This document shows positions 15,811 to 24,695 of a stretch of 61,530 bases of DNA, one piece after another. How positions within the stretch are numbered: the stretch's first letter is position 1; each line of letters begins with the position of its first letter. Origin of the DNA: Defluviicoccus sp. (lineage in GTDB: Bacteria > Pseudomonadota > Alphaproteobacteria > MPNO01); assembly GCA_028820505.1 (NCBI GenBank), contig JAPPIT010000214.1, positions 1 through 61,530 of the forward strand, in the 5' to 3' direction. A program made the position numbers and the translations under genes. The notes below the pieces were generated by a model that had not been told where the DNA came from, did not search any database, and saw only the letters and a program-made list of their open reading frames with translations.

Positions 15811-16806
15811 TCAAACGCGGAATACCGACTGCACCTCGCCGGGGTAAAGATCCTCGGGCTCCAGCTTGCGGTGGCAGAGCCCCTGGTCGTAGCAGAACCT
15901 GAGGAACGCCCCGATAGTCGGTCGGTTGGGCTCGATCCCGTAGGGCCAGTAGTCGCCGTCGGGGAAGATGTCCGCGGCGAGCTGGGGGAGCGTGTCGTAG
16001 ATCCACGGCACCGGGATTTGCGAATGGGTGACGCTGGTGAGCCTGGCGACGCTCCGTTTCTTGGCCGCCTCGAACCCGTTCAGCAGGTTCATCGCGATCC
16101 ACGGGTGCTTCTCGTAGGTGTCGCGGCGGATCGCCACGGTATGCATGATCGGGTAGACCCCGGTCCGTTTGAAATAGTCCTGCTCCTGCGCGCGGTAATC
16201 GGGAATCAGCCGCACGATCCGGGTGTCGCCGTCGAGGAATGTTTTGGGCGGCCGGGCGGAGATCAGCGCGTCGATGTCGCCGGCGAGCAGCATCTCGGCG
16301 AGCGACCGGTCGGGAACCTGGCGGTAGCGGATTCCCTCGGGGAGCTTGAGATGGGCGAGCTCGATGCGGCCCGGCTCGTTCACCCCGGCCTGCACCCAGT
16401 CGACCTCCTCGAGCGGGATCCCGGCATCCTCGGCGAGCCAGCCCCGGGCGTAGACCGTCGCGGTCTGCGACCATTCCGGAATGCCGATCCGCTTGCCGGC
16501 GAGGTCCGCGACCTCGCGCACCGGCCCGTCCGCAGCGACGTACCAGGCCGAATGCCGGAAAACGCGGGAAACGAAGACCGGGATACCGACGATCGGCGGG
16601 TCGGGCTGGGACACGATCGAGCAGTACTTGGCGAAGGAAAGCTCGGAAACGTCCCACTCGAAGGCGCTCGCGAAGCGGTAGAAGATCTCCTCGACGTCGA
16701 GATTGAGCCAGGTCAGGTCGATCCCCTCGGCGCGGACCTTGCCCTGGAGCAGGTCCCGGGTGTGGTCGTACTCGTCCATCGCAAGCGTCAGGTGGATGTT
16801 CGCCAT
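15811..16806 (-). CDS. 4,5-dihydroxyphthalate decarboxylase-like (Pht5 family) protein
   Basis: A 331-aa cytoplasmic protein (no signal peptide) with the periplasmic-receptor fold of the Pht5/NMT1 superfamily. Motifs include RFASAFEWDVSELSF near the N-terminus, IGIPEWSQTATVYARGWL and the ending PGLCHRKLEPEDL-like LCHRKLEPEDLYPGEV. Enzymes of this family decarboxylate 4,5-dihydroxyphthalate, but many members are uncharacterised. No phthalate oxygenase genes are adjacent. The start at 16806 has a GAGAGG site upstream on the minus strand. Confidence 0.85.
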   Translation of the reverse strand: MANIHLTLAMDEYDHTRDLLQGKVRAEGIDLTWLNLDVEEIFYRFASAFEWDVSELSFAKYCSIVSQPDPPIVGIPVFVSRVFRHSAWYVAADGPVREVADLAGKRIGIPEWSQTATVYARGWLAEDAGIPLEEVDWVQAGVNEPGRIELAHLKLPEGIRYRQVPDRSLAEMLLAGDIDALISARPPKTFLDGDTRIVRLIPDYRAQEQDYFKRTGVYPIMHTVAIRRDTYEKHPWIAMNLLNGFEAAKKRSVARLTSVTHSQIPVPWIYDTLPQLAADIFPDGDYWPYGIEPNRPTIGAFLRFCYDQGLCHRKLEPEDLYPGEVQSVFRV

Positions 16807-16916
16807 GTTGCCTCTCCGCCAAGGGTGACCGGGCGGGAGAGTGCCCTGTCGCCGGGGCGTGCGCAACGCTCCCCCCGCGACTATGATGGTGCCCGCCGCA
16901 AGCGGGGGAGGGCTCG

Positions 16917-17828
16917 GTGGCGAGGCGCGAGGGAATCGATCCGGAGGCCGCCAAGGAGGAGATTTTCGCTTACTGCAAGCGCAAGGGAGCGCTTGCCGTG
17001 GGCGTCGCGGATCTGGAGACGCTGGAACGGATCGCGCCGCCCGGTCACCGCCCGACCGACCTCATGCCCAAGGTGAAATCCGTCATCGCGCTCGGCGTCG
17101 GCGGCCAGACCCAGGGCGCCTGGGCTTTGCCCGCCAAGGCGCTCGGCTATTTCGGCAGCACCGAGTCCCGCGCCTACACCATCGCGTACGGGTGCGCTTT
17201 CTTCATCGAGAACCGCTTCGGCATCCGCTCGATCTACTGTCCGCCCGACATGGACACCGAAGCGGGCCCCCGGGTGCCCCTGCAAAGCCTCAAGCTGCAT
17301 GCCGAGGTCGCCGGGATCGGGGCGCGATCCTTCGCCGGCGACATTCTGCTGCACCCGGATTTCGGCTACATGTATTTCGCCTCGGTGTTCACCGAGCTGG
17401 AACTCCCGCCGGACGAGCCGATGCAGGACAACCCCTGCCCGGCGCCGTCCTGCGTGAGCCTATACCGCAAGACCGGCCAGACGCCGTGCATGAAGTTCTG
17501 CCCGGTGCAGTGCCTGTCGGGCGAGATCGACGAGGACGGCAACCAGGCCCTCATGCGCTACGACATGGCCGCCTGCGCGGAGATGACCCAGCAATTCGAG
17601 GCCGTGCCGTCGATGATCGCGGATGCAGTTCAGGCGCGGGATTCGGTCGAGCGCGAGGATGCGTTGTTCGACGCCGACAACAAGATCCTCTGGTACAAGA
17701 TGTCGGTCGGCTCGGGCGGTCTGCTCGCCCAGTGTTTCGAATGCATGCGGGTATGCCCGATCGCGACCCAGGCGCCGCAGGCGGACCCGGTGCGCCGTTT
17801 CGAATTTGCGGAAGCCGACGGCGAGTAG
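16917..17828 (+). CDS. QueG-like double [4Fe-4S] protein, reductive-dehalogenase-related
   Basis: A 303-aa protein related to epoxyqueuosine reductase (QueG) and reductive dehalogenases. A first cysteine group lies at C174, C179, C191, C195 and C199, and a second at C273, C276 and C280-P. The spacing in the first group (CPAPSC-x11-CMKFCPVQC) differs from canonical QueG, and there is no Tat signal, so it is cytoplasmic and not a respiratory dehalogenase. The GTG start has GGGGAGGG upstream (16904-16911). Its TAG is followed at once by the ATG of the next gene. True QueG function is doubtful. Confidence 0.8.
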   Translation: MARREGIDPEAAKEEIFAYCKRKGALAVGVADLETLERIAPPGHRPTDLMPKVKSVIALGVGGQTQGAWALPAKALGYFGSTESRAYTIAYGCAFFIENRFGIRSIYCPPDMDTEAGPRVPLQSLKLHAEVAGIGARSFAGDILLHPDFGYMYFASVFTELELPPDEPMQDNPCPAPSCVSLYRKTGQTPCMKFCPVQCLSGEIDEDGNQALMRYDMAACAEMTQQFEAVPSMIADAVQARDSVEREDALFDADNKILWYKMSVGSGGLLAQCFECMRVCPIATQAPQADPVRRFEFAEADGE

Positions 17829-19262
17829 ATGACGCGCGGCCTGAACCGGGTCCAGATGGGCCTGACCGAGGAGATGGTCGAGGCCTATGGCGAGACGATC
17901 TGGGATCTCAGCCACAACATCCAGGTCCGCGTCGGCGACCCGGTCCGGGAGCTGGACTGGGAGCAGATCGAGGCGCAGCGCGACGGCGCCGGGCTGGCGG
18001 ACGTCCAGATCGCGGAGCGGATCGGGCTGACCCGGGAGCAGGTCACCCATATCCGGCTCCTGCTGGAGCATCGAAAGTTCCAGCGCCACCACTATCACCG
18101 GCTCTACGAGCTCGGCGGCGGGCGCCGCTTCCGGGCGGAGCGGTTCGTGCCGGTGGAACGGCGCGCGAGCCTGGACGAGCGGGCGATGGCGCTGCGCGCG
18201 GCCCTCAAATTCGACCCCGACGAAGCGAGCCGCCACATCCGCACGGGACGCTGGGGAGCGGCCACGCCTGCGAAGAAGCTGCGCGCCCTTGCCGAGGAAA
18301 ACGGGAGCCGCCTCGCACTCGACATCGGCGGAGCATCGTTCGACTGGGACGAAACGCTGGAGCGCGCCCTGTCGCTCGCGAGCGGGCTGGCGGAACGCGG
18401 TATCGGGCGCGGGGACACGGTCGCGATCGACGATCCGTCGCCGGCCTCCCTGCTCCTGGCCTACGCGGCGGCATCGCTGTCGAGCGCGGTGTTGTGCCCG
18501 GTGCCGGACGGCTTGGCGGAATCGACGCTCGTCCGGTGCCTTGAGAAAGTGTCCGCCCGCGCATCGATCACAGGCCGCGGCGGGTTATCCGAACCGCGAC
18601 CGCCCGCGCTCGAGACCGTCGCTCCCATCGACGATTTGACGGGCTCGTTCTCCGGGCTGTGGGACGAGGATGCCGTGGCGGGCGATCCGCTGGCGATCCT
18701 GTTCGTGGGACTCGACGGGGGGGCGCCCCGCGCGGTCGTGCACAACGCGCATACCCTGCTTGCCGGAACCGAGTGGGCCGTGGCGCGGTTCGGGCTCACG
18801 GCTGAGGATCGCATCGCCGTCGCATCGCGCGAACCGCACCATGCCCTGGTCGCCCTCAACCTCGCGCTCTTCTCGGGCGCCGCCCTGTGCGGACCGGACG
18901 CCGGAGCGACGGTCGCCGTCGGAGCGCCGTTGCCGGAGGCGCGCCTGACCCTGGCGGCGGACGCGGGATGTCGGGTCTGGATCGTGCCGGAAGCCCAGCT
19001 CGCGCTCGCGGCGTCCCCCGTAGCGCCGGAAACTCTCGAGCCGGCGCCCGGCGTCTCGCTTCGCCTTGTCGCCGGAGACGACGAAATCGTGGGCACGGCC
19101 GGCGAAGGCGCGCTCGAGTTGCGCGGCCCCAATCTCGCGCCTTCCTATCTGGAGGACGAGGCGGCGAACCGGAGCGCGTTCACCGGCGATCGCTGGTGGC
19201 GCACCGGGGTCCGCGCGAGGATCGACGAGGCCGGGACCGTCGCACTGCTCGGCGGGGCATGA
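17829..19262 (+). CDS. Degenerate AMP-ligase-like protein with HTH-like N-terminus
   Basis: A 477-aa protein. Residues ~55-80 (GLADVQIAERIGLTREQVTH) resemble a helix-turn-helix. From ~140 onward it follows the ANL (acyl-CoA synthetase) fold, but the motifs are decayed. The phosphate loop position reads LFVGLDGGAPR (291-301) instead of TSGTTGxPK, the YGxTE motif is missing, the TGD aspartate is changed (TGV at 459-461), and the C-terminal lysine domain is absent. The frame is intact, so it is unlikely to be a recent pseudogene. A sensing or scaffold role is possible. It abuts the QueG-like gene with no gap. Confidence 0.7.
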   Translation: MTRGLNRVQMGLTEEMVEAYGETIWDLSHNIQVRVGDPVRELDWEQIEAQRDGAGLADVQIAERIGLTREQVTHIRLLLEHRKFQRHHYHRLYELGGGRRFRAERFVPVERRASLDERAMALRAALKFDPDEASRHIRTGRWGAATPAKKLRALAEENGSRLALDIGGASFDWDETLERALSLASGLAERGIGRGDTVAIDDPSPASLLLAYAAASLSSAVLCPVPDGLAESTLVRCLEKVSARASITGRGGLSEPRPPALETVAPIDDLTGSFSGLWDEDAVAGDPLAILFVGLDGGAPRAVVHNAHTLLAGTEWAVARFGLTAEDRIAVASREPHHALVALNLALFSGAALCGPDAGATVAVGAPLPEARLTLAADAGCRVWIVPEAQLALAASPVAPETLEPAPGVSLRLVAGDDEIVGTAGEGALELRGPNLAPSYLEDEAANRSAFTGDRWWRTGVRARIDEAGTVALLGGA

Positions 19263-19284
19263 CCGGGGCAAGGAGAGGTCGGGC

Positions 19285-19974
19285 ATGAGCTATGCGATAC
19301 CGGCTGTCGAACCCGCGACGGTGGGGATCGCGGGGCGCGAGGAGCGATTTCCGGTTCGACGGATCTACACGATCGGGCGCAACTACGCCGCCCACGCGGC
19401 GGAAACCGGGCTCGGCGGCGCCGGCGGGTCGAAGCCGGGCGTTTCCCTCAAGCCGGCGGACTCGGTGATCCCGGACGGCGCGTCCCTGCCCTTCCCGCCC
19501 GGCACGAACCGGCTCGAACCCGAGGTCGAGATGGTGGCCGCGATCGGCAAGGGCGGCGCCGACATCCCGCGCGAGGCCGCGCTGGACCACGTCTTCGGCT
19601 ACGCGGTCGGGTTCGACATGATCCGGCGCGACATCATGCATGCCTGCATCGCGGACCAGCACTCGTGGGATCTCTGCAAGAGCTTCGACGGCGCGTCGCC
19701 CATGAGCGACCTCGCGCCGGCGGCGGAGATCGGCCACCTGGGAAACGGAGCCGTCACGCTGACCATCAACGGCGTCGAGCGTCAGCGGGGCGACCTGTCG
19801 GACCTGATCTGGCCGGTCGCCGAGATCGTCGCGCGGCTGTCGGCGTTGAGCCGGCTCGAGCCGGGCGACCTTATCTTCACGGGCACGCCAAAGGGACCCG
19901 GCAGGGTGGAGCGGGGCGATCGGCTGATCGGCGAGATCGAGGGAATCGGCAGTCTGACGATCGACATCGTGTGA
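19285..19974 (+). CDS. Fumarylacetoacetate hydrolase (FAH) family protein
   Basis: A 229-aa FAH-superfamily hydrolase or decarboxylase. Metal ligands are visible as E80, E82 (EPEVEM) and D111 (VGFDMIRRD). IGRNYAAHA near residue 30 and the terminal FTGTPKGPG motif are typical. AGGAGAGG-like AAGGAGAGG lies at 19270-19278 before the ATG. Family members cleave C-C bonds or decarboxylate 2-oxo acids from aromatic breakdown. It is the third gene of the cluster with the QueG-like and AMP-ligase-like genes, 22 bases apart, so a shared role is possible. Confidence 0.9.
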   Translation: MSYAIPAVEPATVGIAGREERFPVRRIYTIGRNYAAHAAETGLGGAGGSKPGVSLKPADSVIPDGASLPFPPGTNRLEPEVEMVAAIGKGGADIPREAALDHVFGYAVGFDMIRRDIMHACIADQHSWDLCKSFDGASPMSDLAPAAEIGHLGNGAVTLTINGVERQRGDLSDLIWPVAEIVARLSALSRLEPGDLIFTGTPKGPGRVERGDRLIGEIEGIGSLTIDIV

Positions 19975-20000
19975 TCGCCACGCCCGGCTGACGCAAACCT

Positions 20001-20510
20001 TCAGTTTACCTGAGACGTCAACCCTTCCGGCAGGCGCGTCCGCGCCGTCAGTCTGGCGCCGAGAACCTGCCGGGGCTTGAGGCTCAGCGCGCCCGTCAGG
20101 TTCGCGCCGTCGAGGTCGGCGCCGTCGAGCACGGCACCGAGAAGGTCCGCGCCCGACAGATCGGCATCGGACAGGTCCGCACCGGAAAGATCGGCCCTGA
20201 CCAGCTCGGCATCGACCAGCCGCACGCCGCGCAACGAGGCGCCGGCAAGGACGGCGTCGTGCATCAGCGCGCCGCCGAGATCGGCGCCCGCCAGATCGGC
20301 TTCCTGGAGTTGCGCCCGCCTGAGCTCCGCCCGGCGCAGGCTCGCTCCGTCGAAGGCGGCCCCGTGCAGCGTGTAGCCGTGAAGGTTCGCACCGTCGAGA
20401 TCCAGGCCCCGGAAATCGCCCCGCTCGCCTCCCTTGCCGGCGCTCAGCACCCAGCTCAGGTGGCGCTCGAAGCGCTTGCGGAACGCACCTTCGTCGATCC
20501 GCCTCACCAT
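20001..20510 (-). CDS. Pentapeptide-repeat protein
   Basis: A 169-aa protein. After a short N-terminal region (RRIDEGAFRKRFERHLSWVL), residues ~35-140 consist of A(D/N)LxG-type pentapeptides such as LDGAN, LAGAD, LSGAD and LLGAV, about 20 repeats. This predicts a right-handed quadrilateral beta-helix. No signal peptide is seen with this start, which has GGAG seven bases upstream. Such proteins range from DNA mimics to scaffolds, so no function is assigned. It converges on the FAH gene. Confidence 0.85.
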   Translation of the reverse strand: MVRRIDEGAFRKRFERHLSWVLSAGKGGERGDFRGLDLDGANLHGYTLHGAAFDGASLRRAELRRAQLQEADLAGADLGGALMHDAVLAGASLRGVRLVDAELVRADLSGADLSDADLSGADLLGAVLDGADLDGANLTGALSLKPRQVLGARLTARTRLPEGLTSQVN

Positions 20511-20679
20511 CGTCTCCGAACGTTTCCCCGCTCCTCGCCGCACCCGCACGGTGTCGACTCGGCTCCCGGGATGCAACCCCGCGGGAAACCGCGGTCGGGT
20601 GTGTCGTTTGATTATCCACTTCGCCGGCCCTACCATGCGGGCGCTCGGGTTTCAGGTGCCAATTCGGTGGAATAGTCGA

Positions 20680-20991
20680 TTGAGGACGAAGCTCCATACC
20701 GCCGCCGGGCTCGTGGCGCTGGCGTCGCTGCTCGGCGCATGCGGCGTAACGAACTGGTTTTCGGGGTCGGACAGCCAGGCCCGGGGTTCCGGGGGCGCGA
20801 AACCGGCTTCCGGCCAGCCGAATACGGCCGCATCGGCGCGCCCGATACCGAACTGGGACGAAATTCGCGCAAGGATGGCCGAGGGGCTCGTCCCGGACCG
20901 CAAAAACGTCCGTCATTCGAGCGAAGCGATCCCGCGCCAGAACGAGGAACTCGACCCCCCCGCGGGCGGGACGGCCGCGAAACCCCGCTAG
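20680..20991 (+). CDS. Small putative lipoprotein
   Basis: A 103-aa protein with a lipoprotein signal: a short basic N-region (RTKLH), a hydrophobic stretch and the lipobox LLGAC with C21. The mature part is low-complexity (S/G/A/P-rich) with a short IPNWDEIRARMAEGLVPDRKN block. The TTG start at 20680 has GGTGG nine bases upstream. An in-frame ATG at 20635 would add 15 residues and has no ribosome site. I do not recognise the family. The divergent neighbour is the pentapeptide gene. Confidence 0.6.
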   Translation: MRTKLHTAAGLVALASLLGACGVTNWFSGSDSQARGSGGAKPASGQPNTAASARPIPNWDEIRARMAEGLVPDRKNVRHSSEAIPRQNEELDPPAGGTAAKPR

Positions 20992-21120
20992 GCGGTCGAA
21001 AGGCGATCCGGGACGCCGCGCCGGCTTGTCAGCGCACGCCAAACCATGCAGTTTCGCCGCCGACAACGGACCGGCCCCAGACGGCTTGGGCCCGGAGAGG
21101 AACGGGAAACCGACAGTCCC

Positions 21121-22356
21121 ATGAGCGGAGCGCCCGAGAACGAGCAGCAATTCTACCGGATCAAGCGCCTTCCGCCCTACGTCTTCGCCGAGGTGAACGC
21201 GATGAAGGCGGCGGCGCGCGCGGCCGGCGAGGACATCATCGATTTCGGCATGGGCAATCCGGACGCCCCCTCGCCGCCCCATGTCGTCGCGAAGCTCATC
21301 GAGGCGGTGCAGGATCCGAAGACGCACCGCTATTCGAACTCGCGCGGCATTCGCGGGTTGAGGCGCGCGATCGCGGCCTATTACGAGCGGCGCTTCGGGG
21401 TGACGATCGATCCCGAGCGCGAGGCCATCGCCACGCTCGGTTCCAAGGAGGGATTCGCCAACCTCGCGATGGCGATCACCAGCCCGGGCGACGTGGTGAT
21501 CGTCCCCAACCCGTCCTATCCGATCCACGCCTACGGATTCATCATCGCGGGCGGCGCGCTGCGTCACGTTCCGGTGGGTCCGGGCATCGATTTCCTGTCG
21601 GAAATCGAGCGCGCGGCGCGCTACAGCGTCCCCGCGCCGCTGGCCGTGATCCTGAACTTTCCCGCCAATCCGACCGCGCACACCGTGGACCTCGGGTTCT
21701 ACGAGGAGGTCGTCGATTTCTGTAGATCGCGCGGGATCTACGTGATCTCGGACCTGGCCTATGCCGAGATTTATTTCGACGACAACCCACCGCCCTCGAT
21801 TCTTCAGATCCCCGGCGCGATCGATATCGCGGTCGAATTCACCTCGCTCAGCAAGACCTATTCCATGCCGGGCTGGCGGATCGGGTTCGCCGTCGGCAAC
21901 CGCAAGCTGATCGAGGCGCTGGCGCGGGTGAAGTCCTATCTCGACTACGGCGCGTTCACGCCGGTGCAGGTCGCGGCCGTGGCCGCGCTCAACGGCCCGC
22001 AGGCGTGCATCGAGGAGAACCGTGCGCTCTATCGCCGGCGGCGGGACGTGCTGGTGGAGAGCTTCGGCGCCGCGGGATGGGACATCCCGCCCCCGACCGC
22101 GACCATGTTCGCCTGGGCGCCGATCCCGCCCCGGTTCTCCAACATCGGATCGCTGGGGTTCTCCAAGCTCCTGCTCGAGGAAGCGAAGGTGGCGGTCTCC
22201 CCGGGCGTGGGGTTCGGAGAATACGGCGAAGGATACGTGCGGATCGCGCTGGTCGAGAACCGGCACCGGATTCGTCAGGCGGCCCGCAACGTCCGTCGTT
22301 TCCTGGCGGATACCGACCGGCTCGTGTCCGCCCCGAAACAGGCGGCCCGGGCCTGA
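21121..22356 (+). CDS. PLP aminotransferase, AlaC/LL-DAP aminotransferase-like
   Basis: A 411-aa class I/II aminotransferase. The PLP lysine is K245 in SLSKTYSMPGWRIGF. The N-terminal FYRIKRLPPYVFAEV and the NFPANPTAH motif match the branch annotated as LL-diaminopimelate or alanine (AlaC) aminotransferase in Alphaproteobacteria. The stop TGA overlaps the ATG of homoserine dehydrogenase by one base. The order aminotransferase-hom-glpX-recJ is, from memory, conserved in related alphaproteobacteria and supports an amino-acid biosynthetic role. Confidence 0.9.
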   Translation: MSGAPENEQQFYRIKRLPPYVFAEVNAMKAAARAAGEDIIDFGMGNPDAPSPPHVVAKLIEAVQDPKTHRYSNSRGIRGLRRAIAAYYERRFGVTIDPEREAIATLGSKEGFANLAMAITSPGDVVIVPNPSYPIHAYGFIIAGGALRHVPVGPGIDFLSEIERAARYSVPAPLAVILNFPANPTAHTVDLGFYEEVVDFCRSRGIYVISDLAYAEIYFDDNPPPSILQIPGAIDIAVEFTSLSKTYSMPGWRIGFAVGNRKLIEALARVKSYLDYGAFTPVQVAAVAALNGPQACIEENRALYRRRRDVLVESFGAAGWDIPPPTATMFAWAPIPPRFSNIGSLGFSKLLLEEAKVAVSPGVGFGEYGEGYVRIALVENRHRIRQAARNVRRFLADTDRLVSAPKQAARA

Positions 22357-23651
22357 TGGCGCCGCTCGGGGTCGCGCTCGCCGGACTCGGCACGGTCGGC
22401 GCCGGCGTATTCGCCCTGCTCAGAGACCGGGCGGAGACACTCGCAGAACGCGCGGGCCGCCCCATCAGGGTGGTCGCCGTGTCCGCACGGGACAGAACAC
22501 GCGACCGGGGCCTCGATCTGGACGGCGTCGCCTGGTTCGACGACGCGGCCGAGATGGCCCGCGACGCGGACGCCGACATATTCGTCGAACTGATCGGCGG
22601 GGAGGACGGCATCGCGAAGGCGGCTTGCGAGGCCGCGCTCGACGCCGGGCGCGACGTCGTCACGGCCAACAAGGCGCTGCTCGCAAGGCACGGGACACGC
22701 CTCGCCCGACTTGCGGAGGAGACCGGGCGTACGCTCGGCTTCGAGGCGGCGGTCGCGGGCGGCATTCCGATCGTCAAGGCGTTGCGGGAAGGGCTGGCCG
22801 CCAACCGGATATCGGCGATCTACGGGATCCTCAACGGAACCTGCAACTACATCCTGACCCAGATGCGCGAGACCGGCCGGCCGTTCGACGAGGTGCTCGC
22901 CGACGCGCAGGCGCTGGGCTATGCCGAGGCCGATCCCGCTTTCGACATCGACGGCATCGACGCGGCGCACAAGCTCGCAATCCTGACCGCGCTCGGCTTC
23001 GGCACCGAGATCGACTTCGACGGCGTGCATGTCGAGGGTATTCGCCATGTCTCGGCCGACGACATCGTCTTCGCCGAAGAGCTGGGTTACCGGATCAAGC
23101 TGCTCGGGATCGCCCGGCGCACCGCGCACGGCATCGAGCAGCGGGTCCACCCCTGCATGATTCCCCAAGCCGCGCCGCTGGCCCGTGTGGAAGGCGTGTT
23201 CAACGCCGTCGTCGCCGAGGGGGACAGCGTGGGGACGACGGTCTTCGAGGGGCGCGGCGCGGGAGCCGGCCCGACCGCATCGGCGGTCGTCGCCGATATC
23301 GTCGATCTGGCGCGGGGCCTCCGCCTGCCGGTATTCGCGGCTCCCGCCGCCGGGCTCGCCCCGGCCGGGACTGCGGCGATGGAACGCCATGCCGGCCCGT
23401 ACTATCTGCGTCTCGTGGTCGTCGACCGGCCGGGGGTGATCGCCGACGTGGCCGCGGCGCTGCGCGACGAACAGATCTCGATGGAATCGATGATTCAGCG
23501 CGGCCGCGCGCCGGGCGAAGCGGTGCCCGTCGTGCTCACCACGCACGAGACCGAAGAGGCCGCGATGACGCGGGCGCTTGCCCGGATCGAGACGCTCGGA
23601 AGCGTCGTACAGGCGCCGCGCATGATTCGCATCGAATCGTTGGTAAGCTGA
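22356..23651 (+). CDS. hom: Homoserine dehydrogenase
   Basis: A 431-aa NAD(P)-dependent enzyme reducing aspartate semialdehyde to homoserine in the threonine/methionine pathway. GLGTVG at residues 10-15 is the dinucleotide loop. The catalytic domain shows VTANKALLA, NGTCNYILTQM and AEADPAFDIDGIDAAHKL. A C-terminal ACT domain (from about 345, with RPGVIADVAAAL) predicts feedback control by threonine. It is coupled to the upstream aminotransferase through TGATG. Confidence 0.96.
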   Translation: MAPLGVALAGLGTVGAGVFALLRDRAETLAERAGRPIRVVAVSARDRTRDRGLDLDGVAWFDDAAEMARDADADIFVELIGGEDGIAKAACEAALDAGRDVVTANKALLARHGTRLARLAEETGRTLGFEAAVAGGIPIVKALREGLAANRISAIYGILNGTCNYILTQMRETGRPFDEVLADAQALGYAEADPAFDIDGIDAAHKLAILTALGFGTEIDFDGVHVEGIRHVSADDIVFAEELGYRIKLLGIARRTAHGIEQRVHPCMIPQAAPLARVEGVFNAVVAEGDSVGTTVFEGRGAGAGPTASAVVADIVDLARGLRLPVFAAPAAGLAPAGTAAMERHAGPYYLRLVVVDRPGVIADVAAALRDEQISMESMIQRGRAPGEAVPVVLTTHETEEAAMTRALARIETLGSVVQAPRMIRIESLVS

Positions 23652-23671
23652 CGGGCGAAAGGAGCCGGATC

Positions 23672-24664
23672 ATGGCCGAACCCGCCTCGAAAATGGACCG
23701 GAACCTCGCGCTCGAGGCGGTTCGGGTGACCGAGGCGGCGGCGCTTGCGGCGTCACGGCTGATGGGCCGCGGGGACGAGCGGGCTGCCGATCAGGTCGCG
23801 GTCGATGCGATGCGCGCCGCCCTCAACAGTCTCGCGATCGAGGGCACGGTGGTGATCGGCGAGGGCGAGCGGGACGAGGCGCCGATGCTTTATATCGGCG
23901 AAAAGGTCGGCGCGGGCGGCGGGCCCAAGATCGACATCGCGCTCGACCCCCTGGAAGGCACCACGATTACCGCCAAGGGGTTGACCAACGCGCTCGCGGT
24001 CATCGCCATGGCGGAAGAGGGCGGATTCCTCAACGCGCCCGACGTCTACATGGACAAGATCGCCGTCGGCGGCGGGCTGCCGGAGGACGTGGTGGATCTC
24101 GACGAGAGCCCCGGCACGAACCTCGCGAACCTTGCCGGCGCAAAGAGCGTGGAGGTCTCCGACCTCGTCGCCTGCATTCTCGACCGGCCGCGCCACGAAG
24201 AGCTGATCGCCCGGGTGCGGGAGTCCGGTGCGCGCATCATGCTGATCACGGACGGCGACGTTTCTGGCGTCATCGCGACATCGCAGCCGGAAAGCGGCGT
24301 CGATATCTATCTGGGCTCGGGCGGCGCTCCCGAGGGCGTGCTCGCTGCCGCCGCGTTGAGGTGCATCGGCGGTCAGATGCAGGGCCGGCTGATCTTCCGC
24401 AACGACGAGGAGCGCGGCCGCGCGGCCAATTGCGGAATCGCCGATCTCGACCGCAAGTACGGGCTTCTCGACATGGCGAACGGCGACGTGATGTTCGCGG
24501 CCACCGGCGTGACCAACGGCACCATGCTGCGGGGCGTCAGACGGGAGGCGGGCCGCGCGTACACGCATTCGATGGTCATGCGCTCGAAGACAGGGACGGT
24601 GCGGCTGGTCGAGGCGCACCACAATCTGGAGCGCAAGACCGTCCTGGACCTCGCCGGGGGCTGA
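23672..24664 (+). CDS. glpX: Class II fructose-1,6-bisphosphatase
   Basis: A 330-aa GlpX phosphatase acting in gluconeogenesis. The metal and substrate motifs GEGERDEAP (63-71) and DPLEGTT (92-98) are intact, as are ITDGDVSG and the GSGGAPEGVLAAAALR segment. An AAAGGAG site precedes the ATG by about eight bases. It lies 20 bases after hom in the housekeeping operon. Confidence 0.96.
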   Translation: MAEPASKMDRNLALEAVRVTEAAALAASRLMGRGDERAADQVAVDAMRAALNSLAIEGTVVIGEGERDEAPMLYIGEKVGAGGGPKIDIALDPLEGTTITAKGLTNALAVIAMAEEGGFLNAPDVYMDKIAVGGGLPEDVVDLDESPGTNLANLAGAKSVEVSDLVACILDRPRHEELIARVRESGARIMLITDGDVSGVIATSQPESGVDIYLGSGGAPEGVLAAAALRCIGGQMQGRLIFRNDEERGRAANCGIADLDRKYGLLDMANGDVMFAATGVTNGTMLRGVRREAGRAYTHSMVMRSKTGTVRLVEAHHNLERKTVLDLAGG

Positions 24665-24695
24665 GCCGGTTGCGCCGCCGGGACGGAGTATCCCG

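Noticed and set aside
19180..22266. 1028-codon open frame antisense to the FAH, lipoprotein and aminotransferase genes
   Set aside because: It runs through several recognised plus-strand genes and intergenic sequence and has composition typical of a shadow frame.
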